A DNA stretch of 64,000 bases from an uncultured Hungatella sp. (GCA_910588505.1 CAJUPQ010000004.1:1-64000); one strand, 5' to 3'. Positions 1 through 9,718 are shown, counted from the stretch's first letter. Translations and numbers: made by a program. The notes: a model not told the origin generated them from the letters alone.

Positions 1-68
1 CTTGTTTTGTCACACGGACAGGACATCCCTCCTGCCAAAACCACATGTCTTTATGTTACTGCAAAGTC

Positions 69-1166
69 CTACGCCTTAAACCGCTCTGCCTGGCTTCTGA
101 TCAGCTCTTCATCATCAAAATAATTGATCTTCATGGCAGATTTCACATCCGCCAGGGTCCGGGCAGCCACCTTCTCGGCCTTCTCGCTCCCCTCCCGCAA
201 GATACGGTAAACCTCCGGGATATTTTTCTCATACTCCTTCCGCCTTGCCCGGATGGGAGCCAGCTGATCCTGCAGCACCTGATTTAAAAATTTCTTCACC
301 TTCACATCCCCGAGGCCGCCTCTGGTGTAGTGGGCTTTCAGCTCATCCAGGTTCTTGTACTCAGGCCAGAACCGTTGAAAATGATCCTCCTTGCAGAAGG
401 CCTCCAGATAGATAAACACCGGATTGCCCTCCACCTCACCAGGATCCTCCACCTTAAGGTGATTTGGATCCGTAAACATGCTCATGACCTTCTTGCGCAC
501 ATCCTCCTCCGTGTCGGACAGGTAGATGCAGTTATTTAAGGACTTGCTCATCTTGGCCTTACCGTCAATCCCGGGAAGCCTCATACAGGCCTTGTTGTCC
601 GGAAGCAGCACGTCCGGCTCCACCAAAGTCTCCCCGTAAATATGGTTAAAACTTCTGACGATCTCCCTGGTCTGCTCGATCATGGGAAGCTGGTCCTCCC
701 CGACCGGCACAATGGTCGCCTTAAATGCCGTAATATCCGCTGCCTGGCTGATGGGGTAGGCAAAAAATCCCACCGGAATGCTGGCCTCAAAATTCCGCAT
801 CTTGATCTCATTCTTCACCGTAGGATTTCTCTGAAGCCTGGATACGGTCACCAGGTTCATATAGTAAAAGGTCAGCTCTGTCAGCTCCGGAATCTGAGAC
901 TGGATGAACATCGTGGACTTTGTCGGGTCCAGACCGCAGGAAAGGTAATCCAAAGCCACCTCAATGATATTCTGCCGCACCTTCTCCGGATTGTCCGCAT
1001 TGTCCGTCAAAGCCTGGGCATCCGCAATCATAATAAAGATATCATCAAACTCGCCGGACTCCTGCAGCTCCACCCGCCTGCGCAGAGACCCCACATAATG
1101 CCCCACATGCAGCCGCCCTGTAGGCCTGTCCCCAGTTAAAATAATCTTTCTTCCTTTCTCTCCCAT
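69..1166 (-). CDS. trpS: Tryptophan--tRNA ligase
   Basis: Class I aminoacyl-tRNA synthetase that charges tRNA-Trp with tryptophan in the cytoplasm. The 365-residue product has the HIGH-type signature as HVGH at residues 20-23 and an intact KMSKS loop (AKMSKS) near residue 205, in the usual order. Length is close to that of bacterial TrpS (about 330-350), with a slightly longer C-terminal part containing PIRARR, a common TrpS tail motif. The start follows GGAGGAAGAT. I looked upstream for a T-box leader and saw none. It is the last gene of the minus-strand block that begins with tig. Confidence 0.97.
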   Translation of the reverse strand: MGEKGRKIILTGDRPTGRLHVGHYVGSLRRRVELQESGEFDDIFIMIADAQALTDNADNPEKVRQNIIEVALDYLSCGLDPTKSTMFIQSQIPELTELTFYYMNLVTVSRLQRNPTVKNEIKMRNFEASIPVGFFAYPISQAADITAFKATIVPVGEDQLPMIEQTREIVRSFNHIYGETLVEPDVLLPDNKACMRLPGIDGKAKMSKSLNNCIYLSDTEEDVRKKVMSMFTDPNHLKVEDPGEVEGNPVFIYLEAFCKEDHFQRFWPEYKNLDELKAHYTRGGLGDVKVKKFLNQVLQDQLAPIRARRKEYEKNIPEVYRILREGSEKAEKVAARTLADVKSAMKINYFDDEELIRSQAERFKA

Positions 1167-1304
1167 ATCTTCCTCCTGAAAGTCAAATGAAATAATATTC
1201 GTAATTCTACCATATTCTTGAAAACTTTACCACTTTCAATTCCCTTACGATTTCAGGTTCAATGTCATTGGGTACACTTATTATTCATGAGAAGATTTGA
1301 ATTT

Positions 1305-1382
1305 GGTGTATAATTGAGTGTGCAAGGGGCAAGGGTTGTCGCGGAACCAGACACCCCTCGCCCCCTTTGCACACTCAATTAC
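1305..1382. repeat. Dispersed gene-end repeat, copy R1 (two facing arms)
   Basis: Two arms of the same repeat face each other: 1312-1340 reads AATTGAGTGTGCAAGGGGC and on to TTGTC, and 1350-1380 is its near-perfect reverse complement, so the locus can fold into a long hairpin. The TGA in the right arm's AATTGAGTG is the stop codon of the MATE gene at 1375. Related copies lie at 24854, 33901, 55638 and 63122/63290. As a hairpin directly after a stop codon it may also act as a terminator or mRNA 3'-end protector; this is inference. Confidence 0.8.
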
Positions 1383-2730
1383 TCCCCCTCTTAAAGATCC
1401 TCCTAAGCATCACCACCGCCGCAATAGTCAGCACAAACTCCGCCACTGGCTGGGCATAGGCCAACCCATACAGAGGATACGCCCAGTTCAGCACAAACAA
1501 CGCCGGGATCTCCAGAATGATCTTTCTCATGATGGCAAAAATCAGCGCGTTCTTTCCCATCCCCAGAGCCTGGAACACGCCTACAGCCAGAAAATCCATG
1601 TAGATCAGGGGCTGAGCCAGACACATGGCCCGAAGGAACCTTGTTCCGTAGGCGATGATCGTCTCATTGTTCATAAACAACGCCACAAGATTTCCGGCCC
1701 CTATATAATACCCTACAGTCACGGCCACCATGGCTGGCAGCATCAGCTTTATGGCAAAGAGGATGGTATCCTTCATCCTTCTGTGATTCCCGCTGGCATA
1801 GGTGTAGCTGACCAGAGGCATGATCCCCTGGGAGAACCCAAGAGCGATCTGAAACGGCACCGTGTTCACCTTCTGGGCAATGCCCATGGAAGCCACCGCG
1901 TCGGCGCCGTAGGCGGAAGTAAAATTATTCAGGATAGTCATGCCCGTGACATTGAGAAGGTTCTGAATGGAGGCCGGAATTCCCACCGCGCAGATCCCCA
2001 GGACGATAAACCGCTCAAAGCCAAACTTTCTCGGGCTGACGCTGACAAAGGTGTGCTTTCTCTTCACATACAAAAGCACAAAGAAATAACCGCAGGCAAA
2101 GCAGTTGGACAAAAACGTGGCCAATCCGGCTCCGGCCGCTCCCATATTAAGCCCCCAGGGAAGGATGAAGATGGGATCCAGGATCATGTTCAAAAAGCAT
2201 CCGCTCATGGTGCCGATGCTGGCGTGGAGGGACGCCCCCTCGGAGCGTACCATGTAGGCCATGACCACATTCAAAATAGAAGGCGCCGCCCCGCAGGTGA
2301 CGGTCCACAGCATATAGCTGTCCGTGGCCGCCCAGGTCACCTCATCCGCCCCCAGAGTGGTCAAGAGAGGCCCCTTGCACAGAGTACACAGAAGAGAGAA
2401 CAAGATCCCGCTAAACAGAGAACAGTAAAATCCAAAGGCGGAGCTTCTCTTCACCGTCTCATAATCCTTTCTGCCCAGAGCCCTGCTCATCATGCTGGAG
2501 GTTCCCACGCCGAACAGGTTGTTCACCGCGTTAAAAGCCAGCAGCACCGGGTAGGCCAGGGTCACAGCCGCGTTCTGCACCGGGTCTCCCAGCATTCCCA
2601 CAAAATAGGTGTCCGCTAAGTTGTAGATGACCATAACCAGAGAGCTTAGGATCGTAGGGATGGCCAGTTTGGCTATGGCTCTCGGTATAGGCATCTTCTC
2701 AAACAGCAGTATTTTCTCATTTTCTTCCAA
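1375..2730 (-). CDS. MATE family efflux transporter
   Basis: Inner-membrane multidrug/toxin extrusion pump of 451 residues, the usual MATE length, with about 12 hydrophobic segments and the typical N-terminal pattern of two MatE halves (YNLADTYFVGMLGD near residue 37). It would export cationic drugs or metabolites using Na+ or H+; the substrate cannot be read from sequence. The start is TTG at 2730 behind AAAGGGGT. No ATG lies in front of the conserved N-terminus except an internal one at residue 13. The stop codon is supplied by the dispersed repeat R1. Confidence 0.93.
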   Translation of the reverse strand: MEENEKILLFEKMPIPRAIAKLAIPTILSSLVMVIYNLADTYFVGMLGDPVQNAAVTLAYPVLLAFNAVNNLFGVGTSSMMSRALGRKDYETVKRSSAFGFYCSLFSGILFSLLCTLCKGPLLTTLGADEVTWAATDSYMLWTVTCGAAPSILNVVMAYMVRSEGASLHASIGTMSGCFLNMILDPIFILPWGLNMGAAGAGLATFLSNCFACGYFFVLLYVKRKHTFVSVSPRKFGFERFIVLGICAVGIPASIQNLLNVTGMTILNNFTSAYGADAVASMGIAQKVNTVPFQIALGFSQGIMPLVSYTYASGNHRRMKDTILFAIKLMLPAMVAVTVGYYIGAGNLVALFMNNETIIAYGTRFLRAMCLAQPLIYMDFLAVGVFQALGMGKNALIFAIMRKIILEIPALFVLNWAYPLYGLAYAQPVAEFVLTIAAVVMLRRIFKRGSN

Positions 2731-2761
2731 GTCTTACACTACCCCTTTCTCACAGATTCTG

Positions 2762-3361
2762 TCAACCATTACTGTCCTCCCCCGTCATACTCTCCATCAG
2801 CTGCCAGATCTCCTCCCGCCCCTGCTTGGTCTGGGCGGAAAAGGGGATCAGAACATCCCCCTTGTCCATCCCAAGGCCCAGCCTCACCATTTTTACATGC
2901 TTCTGCACCTGGCTGCGGTTGATCTTGTCCAACTTTGTGGCGATAACTGTGGGGCGGTATCCGTTGTACACGATCCAGTCATACATGGTCTTGTCATTGG
3001 CCGAGGGCTCATGGCGGATATCCACCAAAAGAAACACGCCCCTTAGCATCTTGGACCGTTTCAGATACCTCTCGATCATCTTCCCCCATTTTTCCTTCTC
3101 CCCCAGGGACACCTTGGCGTACCCGTACCCCGGCAGGTCCACAAAATAAAGGGCGTCGTTGATATGATAAAAATTGATGGTCTGCGTCTTTCCCGGCTGG
3201 GACGACGTCCTGGCCAGAGACTTCCGGTTCATAAGCCCGTTGATCAGAGAGGACTTCCCCACATTGGACTTACCGGCAAAGGCGAACTCCGGGTGAAGAT
3301 TCTCCGGCAGGGCGCTGGTCACCCCACAGACCGTCTCCAGATCGGCGCTCCTAATGATCAT
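2762..3361 (-). CDS. ysxC: Ribosome biogenesis GTP-binding protein YsxC/EngB
   Basis: Small TRAFAC-class GTPase needed for late 50S subunit assembly. The 199-residue product has the P-loop GKSNVGKSS near residue 31, the G3 motif DLPGYGYA, the G4 motif TKLDK and the G5-like SAQT, all in order. Start ATG follows GGAGGAGTAAAAA. It sits 14 bp after lon, the conserved lon-ysxC arrangement of Firmicutes, so it is probably co-transcribed with lon. Confidence 0.97.
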   Translation of the reverse strand: MIIRSADLETVCGVTSALPENLHPEFAFAGKSNVGKSSLINGLMNRKSLARTSSQPGKTQTINFYHINDALYFVDLPGYGYAKVSLGEKEKWGKMIERYLKRSKMLRGVFLLVDIRHEPSANDKTMYDWIVYNGYRPTVIATKLDKINRSQVQKHVKMVRLGLGMDKGDVLIPFSAQTKQGREEIWQLMESMTGEDSNG

Positions 3362-3374
3362 TTTTTACTCCTCC

Positions 3375-5690
3375 TTACAGAACCAGGGCCTCCAAAAGCA
3401 CCTGATCCATATCTTTCACATAGACGATATCTAACCCCTTTGTGATCTCCTCCGACAACTCCCCTATATCCGGACTGTTTTTCTCCGGCACAAGGACCTT
3501 CTTGATGCGGGCCATCCTGGCTGCCAGCACCTTCTCCTTTAAGCCGCCGATGGGCAGCACCCGCCCCCGCAGGGTCACCTCCCCGGTCATGGCCGTCTTG
3601 GCGTCAACCGGTTTCTTCGTCACGGCGGACACCATAGCCGTGGCCATAGTGATCCCCGCGGAAGGGCCGTCCTTTGGCACCGCTCCCTCCGGAATGTGGA
3701 GATGGATGTCATGATTGGCGAAGAAATCCTCCTCAACCTGGTAATCCGGACAGATAGACCTGACATAGGTGAGAGCGATCTGGGCAGACTCCTTCATCAC
3801 ATCCCCCATCTTTCCCGTCATGATCAGCTCCCCTTTTCCCGGCATCACGTTGACCTCGATCTGCAGCGTGTCTCCCCCGGCACTGGTCCACGCCAGCCCC
3901 CGGACAACGCCCACCTGGTCCTCCTCATTGGCATCCTCAAAAGAGATCTTCTCCTTTCCCAGATACCCTTCCAGATCAGCCTCCTCCACCTTCACGCCCA
4001 TCTGCCCGTCCTCCAGAAATCTGCGGGCCGCCTTCCGGCAGATATCCCCGATGCGCCGCTCCAGAGAGCGCACTCCCGCTTCCCTGGTATAATTGTGGAT
4101 GATCTTTTTCAGAGCCTGGTCCTCTATGGACAGATGCTCCTCCTTCAGGCCGTTTTTCTCCAGCTGCTTTTTCACCAGATACTGCCTGGCAATGTGGAAC
4201 TTCTCATTTTCCGTGTAGCTGTTGACCTCAATAATCTCCATCCGGTCCAAAAGAGGGGCCGGTATGGTCTGGGTGGTGTTTGCTGTGGCGATAAACAGGA
4301 CCTTGGACAGATCAAGGGGCGTCTCCACATAGTGGTCACGAAACTTTACGTTCTGCTCCCCGTCCAGCACCTCCAAAAGGGCTGAGGACACATCCCCCTT
4401 GTAATCGCTGCTCACCTTGTCGATCTCGTCCAGCAGCATCAGAGGGTTTCCCACCCCTGCCTGCCTAAGCCCCTCCGCCAGGCGGCCGGGCATGGCTCCC
4501 ACATAGGTCCTGCGGTGGCCACGGATCTCCGCCTCGTCCCGGACTCCGCCTAAGCTGATGCGCACGTACTTCTTGCCCAGGGCTCTGGCCACGGAGCGGG
4601 CGATGGAAGTCTTGCCTGTACCCGGAGGTCCCACCAGACACAGGATAGACCCGCTGGCCTCCTTTGTCAGCGTCCGCACCGCCAGATATTCCAGGACCCG
4701 CTCCTTCACCTTTTCCAGGCCGTAATGATCCTCATTGAGGATCTTCTCCGCGTGGGAGATGTCGTTGTTGTCCCGGGAATATTTTCTCCAGGGCAGCTCT
4801 AGAAGAGTCTCGATGTACGTCCGCAGAACTGCCGCCTCCTGGCTGCTGCCCTGCATGTTTTTCAGCCGCTCGATCTCCTTGGTAAGCTTCTCCTTTGTCT
4901 CCTTGTCCGCCCTCAGCTTCCGGGTCTTCTCCAGGTAGGCTTCCATATCATCCGTCCCCGGCTCCTCCCCCAGCTCCCTGCGGATGATCCGCATCTGCTC
5001 CCTGAGCACGTAATCTTTCTGATTCTTGTCGATCTGGTTCCTGACCTTGCCCTGAAACTCCTGCTTGATTTGCCCCACCTGGATCTCGATCATCAGACGG
5101 CGCACCAGGATCTCATACAGCTCGCTCTCCCGGTCCGCCTCCAGGATCTCCTGGCTCACGGTGCAGTCCCAGGGGATCTCATTGGCGATCTGGCTCATCA
5201 GCTCCCCCAGGTCCGAGATCATCATAAGATCCGGCAGCTTCTCCCTGGCCATCTTGGGATTGCCCTCCCCGTACTCGGCCAGCTTGTCCTTCAACACCCG
5301 GGTCATGGCCTCCCTGGCCATGTCATCCGGCATATCCCGCTTAATAGGCGCCTCCTCCACATCCCCTGTGAGCATGGATTCCGACGGCGAAAGCTCCAGA
5401 AGCTGAGCCCGCTCCCTGCCCTCCACCATGACCCGGATAACGCCTCCCGGCAGCCGGATCAGCTGTCTCACTTCCGCGATAGTCCCCATCTCCCACAGCT
5501 GGTCCTGGGAGGGGTCCGCCACGTCCGGCGATCTCTGTCCCACCAGGAAAAGCTGCTGGTCTGTCACCATAGCCGCCTCAAGGGCCGCAATGGATTTTCT
5601 CCTGCTTATGTCAAAAAATCTTGTCGAATTTGGAAGTATGGTCATGCCTCTCAAGGCGATGACAGGAATGATCCTGATATGCTCTCCCAT
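3375..5690 (-). CDS. lon: ATP-dependent protease La (Lon)
   Basis: Cytoplasmic AAA+ serine protease that degrades misfolded and regulatory proteins. The 771 residues hold the N-terminal LON substrate-binding domain, a coiled-coil linker, the AAA+ module with Walker A GPPGTGKTS near residue 353 and Walker B LLDEIDK, and a C-terminal protease domain with the catalytic Ser in PKDGPSAG and the Lys in GGLKEKVLAA. Length matches LonA. Start follows GAGGGGATCAGG. It lies downstream of clpX but is separated from it by a terminator and a palindromic element, so lon probably has its own promoter in or near that element. Confidence 0.97.
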   Translation of the reverse strand: MGEHIRIIPVIALRGMTILPNSTRFFDISRRKSIAALEAAMVTDQQLFLVGQRSPDVADPSQDQLWEMGTIAEVRQLIRLPGGVIRVMVEGRERAQLLELSPSESMLTGDVEEAPIKRDMPDDMAREAMTRVLKDKLAEYGEGNPKMAREKLPDLMMISDLGELMSQIANEIPWDCTVSQEILEADRESELYEILVRRLMIEIQVGQIKQEFQGKVRNQIDKNQKDYVLREQMRIIRRELGEEPGTDDMEAYLEKTRKLRADKETKEKLTKEIERLKNMQGSSQEAAVLRTYIETLLELPWRKYSRDNNDISHAEKILNEDHYGLEKVKERVLEYLAVRTLTKEASGSILCLVGPPGTGKTSIARSVARALGKKYVRISLGGVRDEAEIRGHRRTYVGAMPGRLAEGLRQAGVGNPLMLLDEIDKVSSDYKGDVSSALLEVLDGEQNVKFRDHYVETPLDLSKVLFIATANTTQTIPAPLLDRMEIIEVNSYTENEKFHIARQYLVKKQLEKNGLKEEHLSIEDQALKKIIHNYTREAGVRSLERRIGDICRKAARRFLEDGQMGVKVEEADLEGYLGKEKISFEDANEEDQVGVVRGLAWTSAGGDTLQIEVNVMPGKGELIMTGKMGDVMKESAQIALTYVRSICPDYQVEEDFFANHDIHLHIPEGAVPKDGPSAGITMATAMVSAVTKKPVDAKTAMTGEVTLRGRVLPIGGLKEKVLAARMARIKKVLVPEKNSPDIGELSEEITKGLDIVYVKDMDQVLLEALVL

Positions 5691-5739
5691 CCTGATCCCC
5701 TCTTTCTTGGTATCTTATGCTGTTTCCTCCGGTCTCATC

Positions 5740-5970
5740 TAATGTACTCTCGGAGTCTCTTTGTGCCTGATTTTGTGAGATAATTTTTTGTCAGATGTGC
5801 ATACCCAAGGGCATACCGTAATACATGCTCCTACGGAGCGGCGGCACTCTGCGCCACAAGGTATCAATTTATGAGGCGTACGTGGAACGTACGTTGATTA
5901 AATTTATGTGCATATAACGGAAAATCATCCATAAAGGCAGGTGCAAGAGAGATTCCGAGAGTACATTCTA
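5740..5970. mobile_element. MITE-like palindromic element between clpX and lon
   Basis: The ends are imperfect inverted repeats of about 60 bp. The left end reads AATGTACTCTCGGAGTCTC, and the reverse complement of the right end reads AATGTACTCTCGGAATCTC; similarity continues inward to ATGTGCAT / ATGCACAT. A smaller palindrome, CGTACGTGGAACGTACG, lies inside around 5879-5895. No open frame is present. It fills most of the clpX-lon spacer and could carry the lon promoter or fold into an RNA. A MITE identity is inference from the TIR structure; the transposase that would mobilise it is not in the window. Confidence 0.6.
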
Positions 5971-5971
5971 T

Positions 5972-6001
5972 AAAGAAAATGGGAGCGGCTGCTCCCATTT
6001 C
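5972..6001 (-). terminator. Rho-independent terminator after clpX
   Basis: Perfect 8-bp stem ATGGGAGC / GCTCCCAT with a 4-base loop, followed on the minus strand by TTTTCTTTAT. Confidence 0.85.
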
Positions 6002-6039
6002 ACACAATCGTTCCTCACCGGGATATCCGCCTCCTGCAC

Positions 6040-7365
6040 TTACGCGATCTCCCCCGGCCTGTCTTTCTTAAACCTCTGTCCCAGAGACTTCTTCGGCACC
6101 GCCGTGTCCCGGTACACAAGCTCCGGCTCCCCCTTCTTATCCACCACGTCTTTTGTGATGGTGCAGATGCCTATGGTGTTGTCAGAGGGAACCTCGTACA
6201 TCAGATCCATCATGGTACTCTCCATAATGGACCTAAGGCCTCTGGCCCCTGTCTTTCGCTCCATAGCCAGCTTAGCCATGGCCCGCAGGGCATCCTCCTG
6301 AAACTCCAGCTTCACATCGTCCATCTCAAACAGCTTCTGATACTGTTTTACCAGGGCGTTCTTCGGCTCCCGCAGGATCCGAAGCAGAGCATCCTCGGAC
6401 AGAAGCTCCAGAGAAACCGTTATGGGCACGCGGCCGATAAACTCCGGAATCAGACCGAACTTAATAAGATCCTCAGGCTCCACCTGCTTTAACAGCTTAT
6501 CAATATCAGCGGCCTTCTTATCCACCACCTCCGCGTTGAAACCGATGGACCCCTTACTGGTGCGGCGCTCAATGATCTTCTCCAGACCGTCAAACGCGCC
6601 GCCGCAGATAAACAGAATGTTGGTGGTGTCGATCTGCAGAAGCTCCTGGTGGGGATGCTTTCTCCCGCCCTGTGGCGGAACGCTGGCCACCGTGCCTTCC
6701 AGGATCTTCAAAAGAGCCTGCTGCACGCCCTCGCCGGACACGTCCCTGGTGATGGACACGTTCTCCGACTTCTTGGTAATCTTGTCGATCTCGTCAATGT
6801 AGATGATCCCATACTCCGCTTTTTGAATATCATAGTCAGCGGCCTGGATCAACTTTAAGAGAATGTTCTCCACATCCTCGCCCACATACCCCGCCTCGGT
6901 CAGCGCCGTGGCGTCGGCAATGGCAAATGGCACGTTCAGGATCTTTGCCAGGGTCTGGGCCAGATAGGTCTTGCCAGATCCCGTAGGTCCCAGAAGAAGG
7001 ATATTGCTCTTTTGCACGTCAATATCCATGTTCTTCCTGGAAGTGATCCTCTTGTAATGGTTATACACAGCTACGGACAGAACCTTTTTTGCCTGATCCT
7101 GGCCGATGACGTACTCATCCAAAAACTTCTTAACTTCCTTTGGCTTTAACAGGTTAATCTCACCGAGCTCTTCGCTGACCTGCTCCTGGCCGTCCAACTC
7201 CTCCTCCAGGATCTCCGCGCAAAGGTCAATACACTCGTCGCAGATAAATACATTATTAGAACCTGCGATCAGCTTGCGCACCTGGTCCTGGGTCTTCCCG
7301 CAAAAAGAACAGCGGATCTTATCATCCATCCTGCCCGGCATATTTCCACCTCGATTCCTCATCAT
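6040..7365 (-). CDS. clpX: ATP-dependent Clp protease ATP-binding subunit ClpX
   Basis: AAA+ unfoldase that feeds substrates to ClpP. The N-terminal zinc-binding domain has the four cysteines (CSFCGK, CDECIDLC); the AAA+ module has Walker A GPTGSGKT near residue 130, Walker B IIYIDEID, the pore GYVGEDVE loop and an IGF-type ClpP loop region (GSIGF). At 441 residues it is slightly longer than most ClpX. The annotated ATG may be one of three: ATGATG at 7365 behind CGGAG, or ATG at 7341 (MPGRMDDKIRC) behind GAGGTGG; the latter matches the family's usual N-terminus. Downstream of clpP, as in other Firmicutes. Confidence 0.97.
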   Translation of the reverse strand: MMRNRGGNMPGRMDDKIRCSFCGKTQDQVRKLIAGSNNVFICDECIDLCAEILEEELDGQEQVSEELGEINLLKPKEVKKFLDEYVIGQDQAKKVLSVAVYNHYKRITSRKNMDIDVQKSNILLLGPTGSGKTYLAQTLAKILNVPFAIADATALTEAGYVGEDVENILLKLIQAADYDIQKAEYGIIYIDEIDKITKKSENVSITRDVSGEGVQQALLKILEGTVASVPPQGGRKHPHQELLQIDTTNILFICGGAFDGLEKIIERRTSKGSIGFNAEVVDKKAADIDKLLKQVEPEDLIKFGLIPEFIGRVPITVSLELLSEDALLRILREPKNALVKQYQKLFEMDDVKLEFQEDALRAMAKLAMERKTGARGLRSIMESTMMDLMYEVPSDNTIGICTITKDVVDKKGEPELVYRDTAVPKKSLGQRFKKDRPGEIA

Positions 7366-7481
7366 ATTCTCCGTTACTCCCCATTTATAGTCTGGTTGTC
7401 GTTGTTCCCCATGTCGTTAACTTAAGCGGATCCTGCTTTTGCCCCATAGGAGCCCATACCCTGTCAGGGTGAATCTCCTCG

Positions 7482-8063
7482 TCAATGCTTCTCAAGGATT
7501 CCGTCAATGAGCCCGTAAGCCATAGCCTCCTGTGCGCTCATATAATTATCCCGCTCCGTATCCCGCTCAATAACCTCGATGGGCTGGCCCGTGTTTTTAG
7601 CCAGGATCTCATTGAGCTTTGTTCTGGTCTTTAAGATGTTCTCCGCCGCGATGCGGATCTCCGTGGCCTGACCCTTGGCGCCGCCGGATGGCTGATGGAT
7701 CATCACCTCGGCGTTGGGAAGGGCAAACCGTTTGCCTTTGGCTCCCCCTGACAGAAGGAAGGCGCCCATGCTGGCCGCCATGCCCATACACACGGTGGAC
7801 ACGTCGCACTTAATATAGTTCATAGTATCGTAGATGGCCATACCCGCGGTCACGGAACCGCCGGGGCTGTTGATGTACAGATTAATGTCTTTTGTCGGGT
7901 CCTCGGACTCCAGAAACAAAAGCTGGGCCACCACCAGGCTTGCGGTCACATCATTGACCTCCTCGGCCAGAAAGATGATCCGCTCCTTTAAAAGCCGCGA
8001 ATAGATATCGTAGGACCGCTCTCCTCTGCTGGTCTGTTCAATGACATATGGTACTAAACTCAT
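7482..8063 (-). CDS. clpP: ATP-dependent Clp protease proteolytic subunit ClpP
   Basis: Serine peptidase that forms the tetradecameric barrel used by ClpX and ClpC. Length of 193 residues is standard. The catalytic triad is visible: Ser98 in MGMAASMGAF, His123 in MIHQPSGG and the Asp in the ERDTERDN region. Start ATG follows GGAGGGAACAGG. It lies between tig and clpX in the conserved order. Confidence 0.98.
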   Translation of the reverse strand: MSLVPYVIEQTSRGERSYDIYSRLLKERIIFLAEEVNDVTASLVVAQLLFLESEDPTKDINLYINSPGGSVTAGMAIYDTMNYIKCDVSTVCMGMAASMGAFLLSGGAKGKRFALPNAEVMIHQPSGGAKGQATEIRIAAENILKTRTKLNEILAKNTGQPIEVIERDTERDNYMSAQEAMAYGLIDGILEKH

Positions 8064-8180
8064 CCTGTTCCCTCCAGTCTTCTTGGCCGCAGATCTTGTT
8101 TCAACCTATCCTGCGGCGCTATTTTTCGAAATTATAGGCCCCGTCCGGGGGACTATCCTGAAAATTCTCTCCGTAAACAG

Positions 8181-8204
8181 AAAATGCGTCCATGACGCAT
8201 TTTC
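8181..8204 (-). terminator. Hairpin between tig and clpP
   Basis: AAAATGCGTC - CAT - GACGCATTTT, a perfect 10-bp stem with a trailing U-run on the minus strand. It would terminate or attenuate tig transcripts before clpP. Confidence 0.75.
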
Positions 8205-8221
8205 CCACACCGAGACAGACC

Positions 8222-9508
8222 TTAAACCAGTTTGGCCTCCGCCACCAGGAAATCAACAGCCTCCTGAACTGCCAGATCTTCTTTCATCTGCTCCAGTCCG
8301 GCCTCGCCCATGCGCTCCCTGGCCTGGGCGGCATCCATGCCGTAAGCCTTGGCCATGTTCTCGATCTCCTCGTTAAGCTTCTCCTCGGACACCTGAAGAT
8401 TCTCCGCCTTTGCCACAGCCTCTAAAACCAGCCTGGTGCGGATGCTTCTCTCCGCCTGAGGCCTGGCCTGGTTCTTCAGCTGATCCACTGTCATGCCCGT
8501 AAACTGCATGTATTGGCTTAAGGACATGCCCTGGCTCTGCATCCTGCGGGCGGAGTCATTTACCATGGTCTGGATCTGGGCCTCCAGCATAGGCTCCGGA
8601 ATATCCATGGAGGCATTTGCCACAGCCTTCTCCACCACCCGGTTCTCATTCTCCGTGGCAGCCTGGCGCTGTCTGGTCTCTAACAGTTTCGCCCTGATAT
8701 CGGTCTTGTATTCATCCAGGGTCTCAAAATCGGAAACATCCTCGGCAAACTCGTCGTTTAACTCCGGAAGCTCCCTCTCCTTGATCTCCTTCACCGTCAC
8801 CTTGAACATGGCCGGCTTACCCGCCACCTCCTTGGCGTGGTATGCCTCCGGAAAGGTCACGTTCACCTCGCACTCCTCCCCGATGTTCTTGCCGATCAGC
8901 TGCTCCTCAAAGGTGTCGATAAAAGCGTGGGAGCCGATGCGCAGATCATAGTCCTGGGCCGTGCCGCCCTCAAACGGCTTTCCGTCCACAAAACCCTCAA
9001 AGTCAATGACCGTCTCGTCGCCGTCCTTCACCGGTCTGTCCTCCACGGTGATCAGCCTGGCGTTCTGGTTCTGGATCCTTTTTAACTCATTATCCACATC
9101 CTCGTCCGTCACTTCCGCCTTGGCCTTCTCCACCTCAAGTCCCTTATACTCGCCCAGAGTCACTTCCGGCTTCACAGCCACTGTGGCGGTGTAGATAAAG
9201 TTCTGCCCCTTGCCGATCTGGACGATGTCAACCTCCGGCCTGGACACGATATCCAGCCCGCTCTCATCTATAGCGTCCCCGTAGGTGGCGTCCATGACGA
9301 TGTTAGCCGCCTCCTCATAGAGCATCTCCAGCCCGTACATCTTCTCCACCATGGCAAGGGGCGCTTTGCCCTTGCGGAATCCGGGAATAGAAAAACGCCC
9401 TTTATTTTTGTCAAAGGCCTTCTTGATCGCCTTGTCGAATTCCTCCGCCGGAGCCTCTATGGTAAGCTTCGCCATGTTCTTCTCTAACTTCTCTACCTGT
9501 AAACTCAT
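8222..9508 (-). CDS. tig: Trigger factor
   Basis: Ribosome-associated chaperone and peptidyl-prolyl isomerase. The 428 residues show the N-terminal ribosome-binding domain with the signature GFRKGKAPLAMVEKMYG at about residue 44-60 (GFRKGKAP contacts L23), a central FKBP-type domain (GDETVIDFEGFVDGKPFEGG) and the C-terminal helical chaperone domain. Start ATG follows GGAGGAACCTATAAC. A TTGTAT-17-TATAAT promoter lies just upstream. Confidence 0.97.
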   Translation of the reverse strand: MSLQVEKLEKNMAKLTIEAPAEEFDKAIKKAFDKNKGRFSIPGFRKGKAPLAMVEKMYGLEMLYEEAANIVMDATYGDAIDESGLDIVSRPEVDIVQIGKGQNFIYTATVAVKPEVTLGEYKGLEVEKAKAEVTDEDVDNELKRIQNQNARLITVEDRPVKDGDETVIDFEGFVDGKPFEGGTAQDYDLRIGSHAFIDTFEEQLIGKNIGEECEVNVTFPEAYHAKEVAGKPAMFKVTVKEIKERELPELNDEFAEDVSDFETLDEYKTDIRAKLLETRQRQAATENENRVVEKAVANASMDIPEPMLEAQIQTMVNDSARRMQSQGMSLSQYMQFTGMTVDQLKNQARPQAERSIRTRLVLEAVAKAENLQVSEEKLNEEIENMAKAYGMDAAQARERMGEAGLEQMKEDLAVQEAVDFLVAEAKLV

Positions 9509-9576
9509 GTTATAGGTTCCTCCTTCATCTATATGTGAACCGCCTTCTCCGCTTTGGCGTTACACTTCAATTTAGC

Positions 9577-9605
9577 ATTATAGCATAGGTCTTCGGGAAA
9601 TACAA
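9577..9605 (-). promoter_or_regulatory. Predicted sigma-A promoter of tig
   Basis: On the minus strand TTGTAT at 9605-9600 and TATAAT at 9582-9577 are separated by 17 bp. It lies about 70 bp upstream of the tig start. Confidence 0.6.
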
Positions 9606-9718
9606 GAAGCACTTCCCGGGAAAATACGGGATTTTCGCAACCTTTGTAACCATTTAGATCACCCCTGAACCGTTACCCTGTCCGGCCATTTATGATCGCC
9701 CGGCCATAAACCGCCCTC

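Noticed and set aside
1167..1310. T-box leader for trpS
   Set aside because: No conserved T-box sequence (TGGNACC-like) or specifier stem is visible.
1318..2619. 433-codon plus-strand frame
   Set aside because: Lies opposite the MATE gene; low-complexity His/Gln/Arg composition and no ribosome site. A shadow frame.
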